Source: Hyphomicrobium sp.
GTDB lineage: Bacteria > Pseudomonadota > Alphaproteobacteria > Rhizobiales > Hyphomicrobiaceae
Length of the DNA: 64,000 bases
Direction of reading: 5' to 3'
Assembly: GCA_017512425.1 (NCBI GenBank)
Contig: JAFWGI010000016.1
Coordinates: 1 to 64,000 of the forward strand
Shown here: piece by piece, positions 38,880-48,316 of the stretch
Layout: each line of letters opens with the position of its first letter
How positions within the stretch are numbered: the stretch's first letter is position 1
Program-made: the position numbers and the translations under genes
The notes under the pieces: model-generated
The model's database searches: none
Told to the model about the DNA's origin: nothing
The model's input: the letters and a program-made list of their open reading frames with translations, nothing else

Positions 38880-39779
38880 GTGGACCTCTATGTGATGCCA
38901 CCATTGTTTGCACTGTTCGTCTGGTGGTTTTCCACCGGAGCGGTGCTGTACGTTGTTGGCCGTCCCCGCGCGACGCACTTGAATGCGATGCTTGGTGCAA
39001 CGGTCTTCCTCTTCATCGGCCTATGGGGCCTTTGGTCGAGTGCCACCGACACGACGGTCGCCGGAGCTTACGTCGCATTCACGTCTGCGCTGCTTGTCTG
39101 GGGCTGGCACGAAGTTGCGTTCTTGCTTGGATACGTCACCGGCCCACGAACAACGCCAGAATTAAAAGCCGCCAGCACCCGCGCACCACTCAGCGCCGCC
39201 ATCGAAGCAATCATTTATCACGAGTTCGCCATCGCATTGACGGCGGCACTTATCGTCATAGTGACCGCCGATGCGGCCAATCAAACCGGCGTCTGGACGT
39301 TCTGCATTCTGTGGCTGGCCCGGCTGAGCACGAAGCTGAACATCTATTTGGGCGTGCCAAACCATACCGAGCAATTTCTACCCAAGCATCTCAAGTACAT
39401 CGCGACGTACTTCTGCCGCCGGCCGATGAACCTGCTGTTTCCCGTCACGGTGACGGCGACGACGCTCGTCACGGCGCTGCTGATCAATCAGGCGCTACAG
39501 CCCGACGCATTGCCGTTTGAAATCGCGGGTTATGTGTTCCTGGCAACGCTGATGGCACTGGCCGTTCTGGAGCATTGGTTCTTGGTATTGCCGATCCCAT
39601 CCGCGGAACTGTGGACATGGGGGCTAAGGTCGCGCGACGCGTCGGAGCGACAGACATCGGCAGAACGTACGCCGCAAATCGCAAACGACGGGGAACCGCA
39701 AGCTATCCTGCACGGTAGCCGTCAGCCAAATCGCACGATCTCGACATCTTGCGTCGCTGTACCTGGAGCGAACGCATGA
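38880..39779 (+). CDS. puhE: Photosynthetic complex assembly protein PuhE
   Basis: A 299-residue protein with about eight membrane helices of the PuhE (DUF3623) family; family features include VWGWHEVAFLLGYVTGPR, EAIIYHEFAIALTA and RLSTKLNIYLGVPN. It acts in assembly of photosynthetic complexes. The GTG at 38880 has an AAAAGGA site 7 bases upstream; the longer frame back to 38622 is only the shadow of acsF. The C-terminal tail of about 50 residues is polar and poorly conserved. Confidence 0.92.
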   Translation: MDLYVMPPLFALFVWWFSTGAVLYVVGRPRATHLNAMLGATVFLFIGLWGLWSSATDTTVAGAYVAFTSALLVWGWHEVAFLLGYVTGPRTTPELKAASTRAPLSAAIEAIIYHEFAIALTAALIVIVTADAANQTGVWTFCILWLARLSTKLNIYLGVPNHTEQFLPKHLKYIATYFCRRPMNLLFPVTVTATTLVTALLINQALQPDALPFEIAGYVFLATLMALAVLEHWFLVLPIPSAELWTWGLRSRDASERQTSAERTPQIANDGEPQAILHGSRQPNRTISTSCVAVPGANA

Positions 39780-39843
39780 CAACATCTCACAAAACTAGGA
39801 ATGGCGCAGCGCTACACGTGTCGCGCTCGATCGGGAGGCATTC

Positions 39844-41076
39844 ATGAACTACGACAATATTTTCGCCGGCCACCTGGACGGACTGCGCAAAGAGGGAAGG
39901 TATCGCGTGTTTGCGGATATTCTGCGGACGCGCGGCGCCTTCCCTGCGGGCCGGCGGCATGCAGCTGGCGAGATATCGCCGATTACGGTCTGGTGCTCAA
40001 ACGACTATCTTGGCATGGGCCAGCATCCGGCGGTTTTAAAGGCGATGTACGACGCAATAGATGGCGTCGGTGCAGGCTCTGGCGGCACGCGCAATATTTC
40101 AGGCACGACACACTACCACGTCGAACTCGAGGCCGAGATCGCCGATCTGCACGGCAAGGAATCGGCGCTTCTGTTTACGTCGGCATACGTTGCAAACGAC
40201 GCCACGCTCTCGACGCTCGTCAAGCTCCTTCCCGGCGCCGTGATTTTCTCGGATGAGAAAAATCATGCGTCGATGATTGAGGGTATCCGGCACGGCGGCG
40301 GTGCAAAGAAAATTTTCAAGCATAACGACCTCGACGATCTCGAAGCCAAATTGCGGGAAACGCCGATCGGCATTCCAAAAATCATCGCTTTTGAGAGCGT
40401 CTACTCGATGGACGGCGACATTTCACCGATCGGCGGCATCTGTGACCTCGCCGAAAAATATGGGGCGCTGACCTACATCGATGAAGTTCATGCGGTCGGC
40501 ATGTATGGTCCGCGCGGTGCTGGCATCGCAGAGCGCGAAGGCCTCATGCACCGCATCGACGTGATCAACGGCACAATGGCCAAAGGCTTCGGGGTTATGG
40601 GCGGATACATAGCCGCCAGCCGTAATCTATGCGATGCTATACGCTCATTTGCTCCGGGCTTTATCTTCACGACGTCGCTGGCACCAGTCATCGCAGCCGG
40701 CGCGCTCGCGAGCATTCGTCACCTGAAGACAAGCTCTGTCGAACGCGTTGCCCATCAGGAACGCGCGCGGAAGCTCAAAGCGATGCTGCGTGCCGAGCAG
40801 ATCCCGGTCATAGAAAATCCGAGCCACATCGTCCCAATCCTCGTCCGCAATCCGGTCCACTGCAAAATCGTCACCGACATTCTGCTCAATGAGCACAATA
40901 TCTATGTGCAGCCGATCAATTATCCGACGGTTCCGAAAGGCACTGAACGGATGCGGCTCACGCCTTCGCCGCTGCACACAGACGCGCAGATGGAGGCTCT
41001 CGTTCGCGCGCTCGCGACGCTGTGGTCCGCTTGTCCGATGGCAAACGGTCAGTTTGTAAAACTTGCCGCTGCCTAA
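39844..41076 (+). CDS. hemA: 5-aminolevulinate synthase
   Basis: A 410-residue PLP enzyme that condenses glycine and succinyl-CoA to 5-aminolevulinate, the precursor of haem and bacteriochlorophyll. Motifs: SNDYLGM near 52, [15 protein letters not shown] near 78-92, [10 protein letters not shown] at 213-222, and the PLP Lys247 in TMAKGFG. Being inside the photosynthesis cluster, it probably provides precursor in step with pigment synthesis. It has a GGGAGG ribosome site. Confidence 0.96.
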   Translation: MNYDNIFAGHLDGLRKEGRYRVFADILRTRGAFPAGRRHAAGEISPITVWCSNDYLGMGQHPAVLKAMYDAIDGVGAGSGGTRNISGTTHYHVELEAEIADLHGKESALLFTSAYVANDATLSTLVKLLPGAVIFSDEKNHASMIEGIRHGGGAKKIFKHNDLDDLEAKLRETPIGIPKIIAFESVYSMDGDISPIGGICDLAEKYGALTYIDEVHAVGMYGPRGAGIAEREGLMHRIDVINGTMAKGFGVMGGYIAASRNLCDAIRSFAPGFIFTTSLAPVIAAGALASIRHLKTSSVERVAHQERARKLKAMLRAEQIPVIENPSHIVPILVRNPVHCKIVTDILLNEHNIYVQPINYPTVPKGTERMRLTPSPLHTDAQMEALVRALATLWSACPMANGQFVKLAAA

Positions 41077-41258
41077 GGTTTTGGCGCGGAACCCGGTATT
41101 GGCTTAGCTCGACGAGCGAGTTGTATGTCTGTATGGTGGCGCGAGTTGAATGGTTCGTCCGCTGATCGGCGCCCGACGATCCGCTGGGTTCAGGTCTGTC
41201 CCGGCGGTTCAGCGAAGCCTTTTCGCGGCAGGTATATCGCTGTTCTGGAGGCCACCTC

Positions 41259-41708
41259 ATGACCCTCGTCTCGAATCCCAACGGATTGCTGATTGCCAGC
41301 GCACTCTTTGCTCTTAGTGGCCTTGCAATACTCGCCAGAGCACTCTTCGAAAGCTACGCATCGCTGGATGAAGCCGCCCCCTCCCGGTCGCAAAACAAAA
41401 TTGCAGCGCTGTTCGGCGCGCCGTTGATCGCCATAGGCTTGTTTTTGAATGGCGCCGGGCAATTCGCAAGCGGACCTATGGGAGCTGGTCTCACCTGCCT
41501 GCTTCTCTCCCTCGCATTCGCGCTGTTGCTATATGCAATGAGCGTCGGCTCATTTGATGACGAAACCGCGGCCAACATAGCCAGCGCCGGCGTAGCAGCC
41601 GATGCGCCGCCGCGGCTTCTCGTGCCACCGCCTAAGTTGATTGCCGTTGAAGCGACTGCCGATGACAAAAGCGCGTCCGACACATCGCGGCAGGCCCTGC
41701 CTGCCTGA
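41259..41708 (+). CDS. Small membrane protein of unknown function
   Basis: A 149-residue protein with three hydrophobic helices (about 8-28, 48-68 and 73-92) and a Pro/Ala-rich polar C-terminal tail. A GGAGG ribosome site precedes the ATG. It lies between hemA and crtI in the same direction but separated from hemA by 182 bases, so it may have its own promoter. I do not recognise the family. Confidence 0.6.
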   Translation: MTLVSNPNGLLIASALFALSGLAILARALFESYASLDEAAPSRSQNKIAALFGAPLIAIGLFLNGAGQFASGPMGAGLTCLLLSLAFALLLYAMSVGSFDDETAANIASAGVAADAPPRLLVPPPKLIAVEATADDKSASDTSRQALPA

Positions 41709-41770
41709 TTGACGTCCGGCGTAAAAATTGCGCGGCATAGCGCGGCGATATACGTCGGAAAGAAATTGCG

Positions 41771-43279
41771 ATGCTCAATCAAGTTCGCGACGATCGCCCT
41801 CATGCCATTGTGATCGGCTCCGGATTTGGCGGCCTTGCGGCCGCTGTCCGGCTCGGTGCGCGCGGCTATCGCGTAACGATTTTGGAACGCCTGGACGCAC
41901 CCGGCGGCCGCGCCTACGTTTTCCGGCAAGACGGTTTCACGTTTGATGCCGGGCCAACGATCATTACGGCGCCCTACGTTTTCGAGGAGCTCTGGGCACT
42001 GTGCGGCAGGCGCATGTCGGACGATATCGACCTCCGCGCGATCGATCCGTTCTATAAAATTCGTTTCGATGACGGTGACACGTTCAGCTATACCGCCGAC
42101 CACGACAAGATGCGCGCAGAGGTCGCCCGCATCAATCCACGCGACGTTCAGGGCTACGATCGCTATCTCCGCGACAGTGGCGAGATTTTCAATGTCGCGT
42201 TTACCGGCCTGGCCGATCAGCCGTTTCACGCCGTACGCAAGCTGCTGACGTCAATCCCTGATCTCTTGCGCCTCGGCGGATACCGGTCCGTCTATGCAAA
42301 AGTCTGCGATTACTTCGAGAATGAGAAGTTGCGCCTCGCGTTCTCATTTCATCCGCTCCTTATCGGCGGCAATCCATTCACCACCACATCCTACTACTGC
42401 TTGATTGCGCACTTAGAGCGAACATTCGGCGTGCACTACGCCATCGGTGGTACCGGCGCGCTGGTTCGGGGGATCGCTGAACTTGTCGAACGGCAAGGCG
42501 GCCTGCTTCGCTGCAATGCAGACGTACAAGCGATTATCGTTGACCGGCGGCGCGCGACCGGCGTCCGGCTTGCAACAGGCGAACGCATTGCCGCCGACAT
42601 CGTCGTATCGAATGCCGATCCGGCGTGGACGTATTCACGGCTCCTTGCACGGCAACCCAGACGCCGCTGGAGCGACGCCAAACTGAAGCGTTCGAGCTAT
42701 TCAATGAGCTTGTTTGTCTGGTACTTCGGCACCAACAGGCGCTTCGACGACGTCTATCACCACACTATGTTGCTCGGCCCGCGATACCGCGGATTGCTTG
42801 ACGATATATTCAAGCACAAGCGTCTTGCCGACGACTTCAGCCTCTACCTGCATCGGCCGACGGCCAACGACCCGTCATTGGCGCCGGCCGGTTGCGACAG
42901 CTTTTATGTTCTCTCGCCCGTTCCACACCTGCAAAGCGGCACCGACTGGCGTGCGTATAGTGAAACCTATCGCAAGAAAATCGCATCGCGCTTGGAAGAG
43001 ACACTGTTGCCGGGGCTATCGGATGCGATCGTGACGTCTCGGGTCATGACGCCGCAAGATTTTAAAGATCGGCTATGCTCCGTGAATGGCGCAGCGTTTG
43101 CACTCGAGCCGAAACTCTTTCAGAGCGCTTGGTTCCGCCCACATAATAAGAGTGAGGAAGTCGACCGGCTATATCTGGTTGGTGCCGGCACGCACCCGGG
43201 CGCAGGCCTACCTGGCGTCGTGTCATCTGCCAGCGTTCTCGATAAGATTGTGCCCCATGCGTCGGCCCTAACGCGCTAA
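41771..43279 (+). CDS. crtI: Phytoene desaturase
   Basis: A 502-residue FAD-dependent desaturase. The dinucleotide-binding motif IGSGFGGLAAAVRLGARGY is followed by PGGRAYVFRQDGFTFDAGPTIIT, and the C terminus has the second FAD motif YLVGAGTHPGAGLPGV. CrtI introduces double bonds into phytoene to give neurosporene or lycopene. It is convergent with crtD (16-base gap), an arrangement seen in carotenoid gene sets for spirilloxanthin-type pigments. Confidence 0.94.
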   Translation: MLNQVRDDRPHAIVIGSGFGGLAAAVRLGARGYRVTILERLDAPGGRAYVFRQDGFTFDAGPTIITAPYVFEELWALCGRRMSDDIDLRAIDPFYKIRFDDGDTFSYTADHDKMRAEVARINPRDVQGYDRYLRDSGEIFNVAFTGLADQPFHAVRKLLTSIPDLLRLGGYRSVYAKVCDYFENEKLRLAFSFHPLLIGGNPFTTTSYYCLIAHLERTFGVHYAIGGTGALVRGIAELVERQGGLLRCNADVQAIIVDRRRATGVRLATGERIAADIVVSNADPAWTYSRLLARQPRRRWSDAKLKRSSYSMSLFVWYFGTNRRFDDVYHHTMLLGPRYRGLLDDIFKHKRLADDFSLYLHRPTANDPSLAPAGCDSFYVLSPVPHLQSGTDWRAYSETYRKKIASRLEETLLPGLSDAIVTSRVMTPQDFKDRLCSVNGAAFALEPKLFQSAWFRPHNKSEEVDRLYLVGAGTHPGAGLPGVVSSASVLDKIVPHASALTR

Positions 43280-43295
43280 TCTGTGGCACGCCGAG

Positions 43296-44828
43296 CTAAG
43301 GCGCAAATGATTGCGACGTACGTTTGCCGCCACGACTAACAGCAAGATCATCAAGCAGCCGCGCTGCTGCTAGTCGTCCAGACATCGCGGCCATCGGTAT
43401 ACCTGGGCCAGGGTGCACTGACCCGCCCGCCAAATAGAGCCCGCGCACGTCGCTCGCCGACCCTGGGCGTTTAAATGAAGCGAATGCGCCGTGATTGGCG
43501 CGGCCGTAGAGTGCGCCGCCGGTACCAGGAAATAGCGCATCGAACTCAGTCGGCGTCGTCGCAATGCTGTCCGCGTTTGTCCTGTCTATAGAAAGCCCGC
43601 AACGCTTCAGCATCGACAGTGTGCGTGCCAAGTATTCGGACGCCAGAAATTCGCGCTTATCTCCATCCGGCGGAGCGTTGATCAGCAGAAGCATACGCTC
43701 GCGCGCGCCAGGGGCCGGCAGATCATGGGCGCCGCGATCCTGAGCGCAAATATAGACCGTAGGCGATTGAACGATGTCCCGGCGCCTGAATACAGCGTCG
43801 AATTCGTCGGGATAATTATCTGCAAAGAAAACGTTGTGATGCGCCAATTCGAAACCCGATGTCGGGGCTGAAACGCACCAAGTCACCGCAGACAGCGAGC
43901 GCTCTTCGCGTGAGACCACCGCCGTCGCGCGCGAAATGTCTGCGCCGAGCAATTTCGACGCAAGCGCCGAGGCGTCGCCGTTGAAGACGATGGCATCGGC
44001 CTCGAGCCTTTCTCCCGACTGCAGCACGACGCCATCGGCACGGCCGCCGGACGTTGTAATCGCGGCGACGGGCGTAGAAAACCTGTATACCGCGCCGTGC
44101 CGTTCACCGAGTTGATGCAATGCCTGAGCGACCTTGACCATGCCGCCATTGACCAGCCAAACGCCGTCTTGCTCAACGTGCGCGACGAGCATCATCGTTG
44201 CTGGTGCCAGAAGCGGCGAGGAGCCGACATATGTTGCATACCGGCCGAACAATTGCCTCAGCCGCGGATCGGCGAAATGCTCCGCTAGCGCGGACCAGAG
44301 CACTTTCATCGGCGAAATGGTGATCAGTTGATCGACGCGGCCAAGCCCCACGCGCATCGTTAGATCGAATACCGACGGCCGTTCGGCTCCAATGAACGTG
44401 CCGGCCAACGTCTGATACATGGCGGCGCTGCGACGGCAGAAATCACGATATCCTTGCGCGTCTGCCGCGCCCGCGAAGGCCGCGATCGCGTCAGAAGATC
44501 GATCGATATCAGCAAACAGATCGAGTTGGCCGCCTGACGTCCAGGCGTGCCGCGCCAGCAATTCTGCGGGCTTGAGATCGAGATAATCAGAGAGATCAGC
44601 GCCAGCATCAGAGAACAAGCGCTCAAATATCCAACGCATCGTAAAAACTGTTGGTCCGGCGTCAATACCGGCACCCGCGACCGTGACTTGGCGCATCTTT
44701 CCGCCGGGATATGGCGCCGTTTCAAGAACGGTGACTTTGGCACCACGGCGCGCGAGATCAACGGCAGCCGTCAATCCGCCGACACCTGCACCAATGACGA
44801 TAACAGCGTCGTTTTTCCAGGTACTCAT
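43296..44828 (-). CDS. crtD: Hydroxyneurosporene/1-hydroxycarotenoid desaturase (CrtD)
   Basis: A 510-residue relative of CrtI. FAD motif VIVIGAGVGGLTAAVDLARRG, then PGGKMRQVTVAGAGIDAGPTVFTMRWIFE; the MRWIFE segment and the C-terminal LYLAGGSVHPGPGIPMA are typical of CrtD rather than CrtI. CrtD makes the 3,4-double bond of hydroxylated carotenoids. The ATG at 44828 (MSTWKNDAV) was chosen over the longer frame because it starts right before the FAD motif and overlaps the upstream gene's stop by 4 bases. Confidence 0.88.
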   Translation of the reverse strand: MSTWKNDAVIVIGAGVGGLTAAVDLARRGAKVTVLETAPYPGGKMRQVTVAGAGIDAGPTVFTMRWIFERLFSDAGADLSDYLDLKPAELLARHAWTSGGQLDLFADIDRSSDAIAAFAGAADAQGYRDFCRRSAAMYQTLAGTFIGAERPSVFDLTMRVGLGRVDQLITISPMKVLWSALAEHFADPRLRQLFGRYATYVGSSPLLAPATMMLVAHVEQDGVWLVNGGMVKVAQALHQLGERHGAVYRFSTPVAAITTSGGRADGVVLQSGERLEADAIVFNGDASALASKLLGADISRATAVVSREERSLSAVTWCVSAPTSGFELAHHNVFFADNYPDEFDAVFRRRDIVQSPTVYICAQDRGAHDLPAPGARERMLLLINAPPDGDKREFLASEYLARTLSMLKRCGLSIDRTNADSIATTPTEFDALFPGTGGALYGRANHGAFASFKRPGSASDVRGLYLAGGSVHPGPGIPMAAMSGRLAAARLLDDLAVSRGGKRTSQSFAP

Positions 44829-45556
44829 CCAACGGCACCAGCAGTGCGCGTCGCCGAACCATGTCTTCGACTGACCTGGCGCCAATGGTACAAGATCAAT
44901 ACAATTCCCGTCGTCAGCGGAATGGCCCACAAAACCGGGCTCAGCGCGAGTTCCGGCATCAAGCGCACGGCGCCAAATGCAAAGAATGCCGTGTAGACAG
45001 AGATGCCGGCACCGACGCCGCCCTTGATATGCTCATACTGCCAGTCCATGCGTCCCGGAGCGGACTTATAAATGAAATAGAGGTTGGTCGCGACCGTCGC
45101 AAAGCCTATCACCGAGATCCCGATCATCAGGTGCTGACCGATCAGAATGCCCTGCGCAGCGCAATTGATCGCTGCCCCGAGAAGAACAATCTGCAAGCCA
45201 ACGTTACGCCAATCTTGATTTCGCGCGTGCTCGCGTTTGTTGAGGACGCACTGCCAACTATACCACGCGAGATTGATCGTCAGGATCGCGAGATACTGCA
45301 TCATCCATCCGAAAATTCCGACGATCAGAGAAACGTCCTCAATTTTTGGATGCGTTTCGCGCGGTTCGATCAAGGTGCAGGTACTTATGCCGACCGCAAT
45401 TGCGCCAGTGATCAACATCGACCAAGTGAATACCTTGCCCCACCAGCGATGATTGCTGCCGCCTTTCTTCGAGACGATCGGAACCCAGAACGCAAGCAGG
45501 CCAACGGCACCCACCGCGATGTGCGCATAGACGAGTGCGTGGAACACCTCGACCAT
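44825..45556 (-). CDS. Multi-pass membrane protein (DUF2306-like)
   Basis: A 243-residue protein with about seven membrane helices. The N-terminal region (HALVYAHIAVGAVGLLAFW, then HRWWGKVFTWSML) resembles DUF2306-type predicted membrane proteins, where the His residues may bind haem. The ATG at 45556 has GAGG 7 bases upstream; a GTG sits one codon earlier. It is coupled to crtD by a 4-base overlap, so it may act in carotenoid or membrane pigment metabolism, but this is positional inference only. Confidence 0.65.
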   Translation of the reverse strand: MVEVFHALVYAHIAVGAVGLLAFWVPIVSKKGGSNHRWWGKVFTWSMLITGAIAVGISTCTLIEPRETHPKIEDVSLIVGIFGWMMQYLAILTINLAWYSWQCVLNKREHARNQDWRNVGLQIVLLGAAINCAAQGILIGQHLMIGISVIGFATVATNLYFIYKSAPGRMDWQYEHIKGGVGAGISVYTAFFAFGAVRLMPELALSPVLWAIPLTTGIVLILYHWRQVSRRHGSATRTAGAVG

Positions 45557-45728
45557 CACGTTTCCTCAATCGTCGATGGGCAATCCTGCACTGCGCGGAA
45601 CGTCCATTTCAAGCGCAAAGCCAAACGGCATTTCGTTTCGCAGCGCATCATTGTCATTGCGCCTTGATCGCTGCGCGTTGCCATGCTGCACATGTGGGCG
45701 ACACCCTTCTGCAAACCGGAATGTCCTC

Positions 45729-47102
45729 GTGTACACGCCGCCAAGACCCAATCCGCTTTGGGCCGTCGCTGGCCTAATCCGAACGGCGTTCGGCGGCGAA
45801 GGCAATCTGCTCAGCCTGCTCCCTGCCGCAGCATACCGCATGCGTATCGGTACGCTCGGTTGGTCGCGGCGGATGATTTTGATCGTGAATGCCCCCGACC
45901 TTTTAAGGGGCATTCTGACCGACCCGGCCGACATTTATCCAAAAAACGACCTGATGGTCGGCGCGCTCGCACCGCTTGTCGGCGACTCGATGTTCGTATC
46001 AAGCGGCGATACGTGGCGTCAGCAACGCCGAATGATCGACCCGGCGTTCTCACATATGCGACTAAACCGCGCCTTCGAGTCGATGTCCGCCGCCGTCAAT
46101 GACTACGAAAAGCATCTCGACCGTCTGGCTTTGGATGCCGAACCCTTCTCGCTCGACCTCGCGATGAGCCACCTCACGGCCGATATCATTTGCCGAACCG
46201 TCTTTTCGACCTCGCTTAAGTCAGAAACCGCGCGGGACGTCTTCGATGACTTCTCGTTCTTTGAGCGCAGTGTCGCCCACGTCGAGCTGAAGCGCCTGAT
46301 CTTTGATCCGGCATGGTCGGACATTCCGCATCATCAGGCGGTACTAACCGCCTGCGAGCGCATTCGCAGTCATCTTGGCGAACTGGTCGACGAACACATC
46401 AAATCCGGCGCGGCAACTTTTAACGATATCGCTACGGCACTCATCGCGGCACGCGACCTCGAAACCGGAGCGACCTTTTCCCGCAAAGAACTCATCGATC
46501 AGCTCGGCGTGTTTTTCCTAGCCGGACACGAGACCACGGCGAGCGCTTTGACGTGGGCGTTCTATATCCTGTCGCAGCAACCTCAGGCGGCACAACGCAT
46601 TCGCGACGAGGTCGAGAACGTTTGCGGCGATAGCGAAGTTGCATTTGAGCATGTGAAGCGCCTCACATTCACGCGCAACGTGTTCCGAGAGACCATGCGG
46701 CTCTATCCGCCGATTACATTCATTCCCCGCGTTGCTGCAGAAGCGACGAAAATTGGCACATTCGACGTCAAAAAGGGTGCGATGATTATGATTGCCCCTT
46801 GGACGATCCATCGGCATTCCAGCCTTTGGAAAAACCCTCACGCTTTCGACCCTGACCGCTTCAGCGCCGCACGCGAACACGAACTTGTGCCGGGCGCCTA
46901 CATCCCGTTCGGCTGGGGGCCGCGAGTCTGTATCGGCGCCGCATTTGCAACGACCGAAAGCGCCTTGATACTGGCACGGCTGATCAGGCGATACGATTTC
47001 AGCGTCGATAATCCAGATACGGTCCGACCCGTCGCACGACTGACAACGCGCCCGGCAGAGCAGATAGTCTGCCGCGCCACGCGGCGTGGTGCCACGAGCT
47101 AA
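45729..47102 (+). CDS. Cytochrome P450
   Basis: A 457-residue monooxygenase of normal P450 length. I-helix FLAGHETTASALTW, ExxR in FRETMRLYPP, and the haem-binding FGWGPRVCIG with Cys401 are all present. The start GTG at 45729 was chosen because it gives the usual length; the frame is open to 45576. It shares a 172-base divergent region with the DUF2306-like/crtD pair and its 3' end overlaps the convergent ATP-grasp gene by 4 bases. The substrate is unknown; carotenoid, hopanoid or fatty acid are possibilities given its neighbours. Confidence 0.9.
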   Translation: MYTPPRPNPLWAVAGLIRTAFGGEGNLLSLLPAAAYRMRIGTLGWSRRMILIVNAPDLLRGILTDPADIYPKNDLMVGALAPLVGDSMFVSSGDTWRQQRRMIDPAFSHMRLNRAFESMSAAVNDYEKHLDRLALDAEPFSLDLAMSHLTADIICRTVFSTSLKSETARDVFDDFSFFERSVAHVELKRLIFDPAWSDIPHHQAVLTACERIRSHLGELVDEHIKSGAATFNDIATALIAARDLETGATFSRKELIDQLGVFFLAGHETTASALTWAFYILSQQPQAAQRIRDEVENVCGDSEVAFEHVKRLTFTRNVFRETMRLYPPITFIPRVAAEATKIGTFDVKKGAMIMIAPWTIHRHSSLWKNPHAFDPDRFSAAREHELVPGAYIPFGWGPRVCIGAAFATTESALILARLIRRYDFSVDNPDTVRPVARLTTRPAEQIVCRATRRGATS

Positions 47103-48238
47103 GCGGGCGCCGTCCATTCGATATCGCGTGTTGCCGCCTCCCCGAAGCTCAGGCCTTCGAAGATCGACATGGCTAATATCTGATAGGACGTCATAGGCAT
47201 CAGAAGGAATGGCAGCGGATCGCTAGCGCGCCAAATCACGTCGCGGGACGACAAGAGATGCTTCAGGTTGCGCATGGCGTGCTCTCGCTGAAAAACGGAC
47301 TTCTGTGTCTCCGTCAAGCAGGGATAGAACTGCTGGAACTTGGTTTTCGTTTTGAAGCGCACCGGAGGGGCCGTCAGCGGCGCCAGCATGGCCGCAACGA
47401 CATCGCGCTCATCGAGAAAATGGATACCGCTCGTGACGCGCGGGTTGCACTCAATCGCCGACACGGTGCCATCCGCGGATTCAATGAGATCGAACGAGAT
47501 AAATCCGCTGTAATCCGCCGAAGATATGAAGCGTTCGATCCAGTAGCGCACGGCGTTCGCGTGATCAACGCGCTCGAATGCGACCGCAACCGTTCCGGAG
47601 ACGACGGTTGCCTTGTAGATTGACGTAATGACCGAACGGCCTTTATGCGCAATCGAGAAACTGCTGTAGACCTGTCCAGGTATGAATCGCTGCACGATCG
47701 TCAGTGCGTTGCGATCATCCGGGTTTAACGGAGCGCCCGCCTTCAGAATCTTCACACCCTTACCGGAGCATGAGAACACTGGCTTGATCACATGCGGTCC
47801 GGATTCAGCAAGCGCTGCCGCATCGGCGCTCATGGCCGGGAACGTGCGCGGAACCGGTAGACTGTACGACACCGCGATCTCGATAAAACGCAACTTGTCG
47901 TGCAATTCCAAAAGCACCTTTTGAGACGGTGCAAATATATCAACGTCCAGCGGCAAGAGGTTGCGCAAAGCTGCGACGTGCATCGATTCTTCAGAGACCG
48001 GAACGACGAGTTGGACGCGCTCGTCAGCAACGATCCTTCGGAGATCTTCGAGATAGCAGTGCCGATCGATCGCAGGAGCCGTAACCTGTAGCGATTTGTC
48101 GACGGCACGCGACACCCTAGATAAATGCCAAGCAAATGGCTCGGCAACGACGACACGCCACCCCGCGGACGCGAACGCGCGCGCCAAATCCAGCGCCTTC
48201 GGCAGGCGTCCAAGGGTTAAAAGGACGGTCTTCGTCAT
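47099..48238 (-). CDS. ATP-grasp family ligase
   Basis: A 379-residue protein. The N-terminal domain (MTKTVLLTLGRLPKALDLARAF) is a Rossmann-like carboxylate-binding fold; the ATP-grasp part has LRFIEIAVSYSLPVPRT, HVIKPVFSCSGKGVKI, IVQRFIPGQVYSSF and the metal/ATP site ISFDLIESADGTVSAIECNPRVTSG. ATP-grasp enzymes join a carboxylate to an amine or thiol with ATP. Its partner substrates are unknown. It is convergent with the P450 gene. Confidence 0.82.
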   Translation of the reverse strand: MTKTVLLTLGRLPKALDLARAFASAGWRVVVAEPFAWHLSRVSRAVDKSLQVTAPAIDRHCYLEDLRRIVADERVQLVVPVSEESMHVAALRNLLPLDVDIFAPSQKVLLELHDKLRFIEIAVSYSLPVPRTFPAMSADAAALAESGPHVIKPVFSCSGKGVKILKAGAPLNPDDRNALTIVQRFIPGQVYSSFSIAHKGRSVITSIYKATVVSGTVAVAFERVDHANAVRYWIERFISSADYSGFISFDLIESADGTVSAIECNPRVTSGIHFLDERDVVAAMLAPLTAPPVRFKTKTKFQQFYPCLTETQKSVFQREHAMRNLKHLLSSRDVIWRASDPLPFLLMPMTSYQILAMSIFEGLSFGEAATRDIEWTAPA

Positions 48239-48316
48239 GTCACCCAGCGAGCTTCAAACAGCCCAGCGTATCGGCACGCCAGCCAGTTGTCACTCGCCGG
48301 CAAGACGGCATTCGGA

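Noticed and set aside
39780-45730. PpsR/CrtJ-type TGT-N12-ACA sites ahead of hemA, crtI, crtD and the P450 gene
   Set aside because: I looked in the non-coding gaps and found only partial matches such as TGT followed by ACA at wrong spacing, so none is reported.
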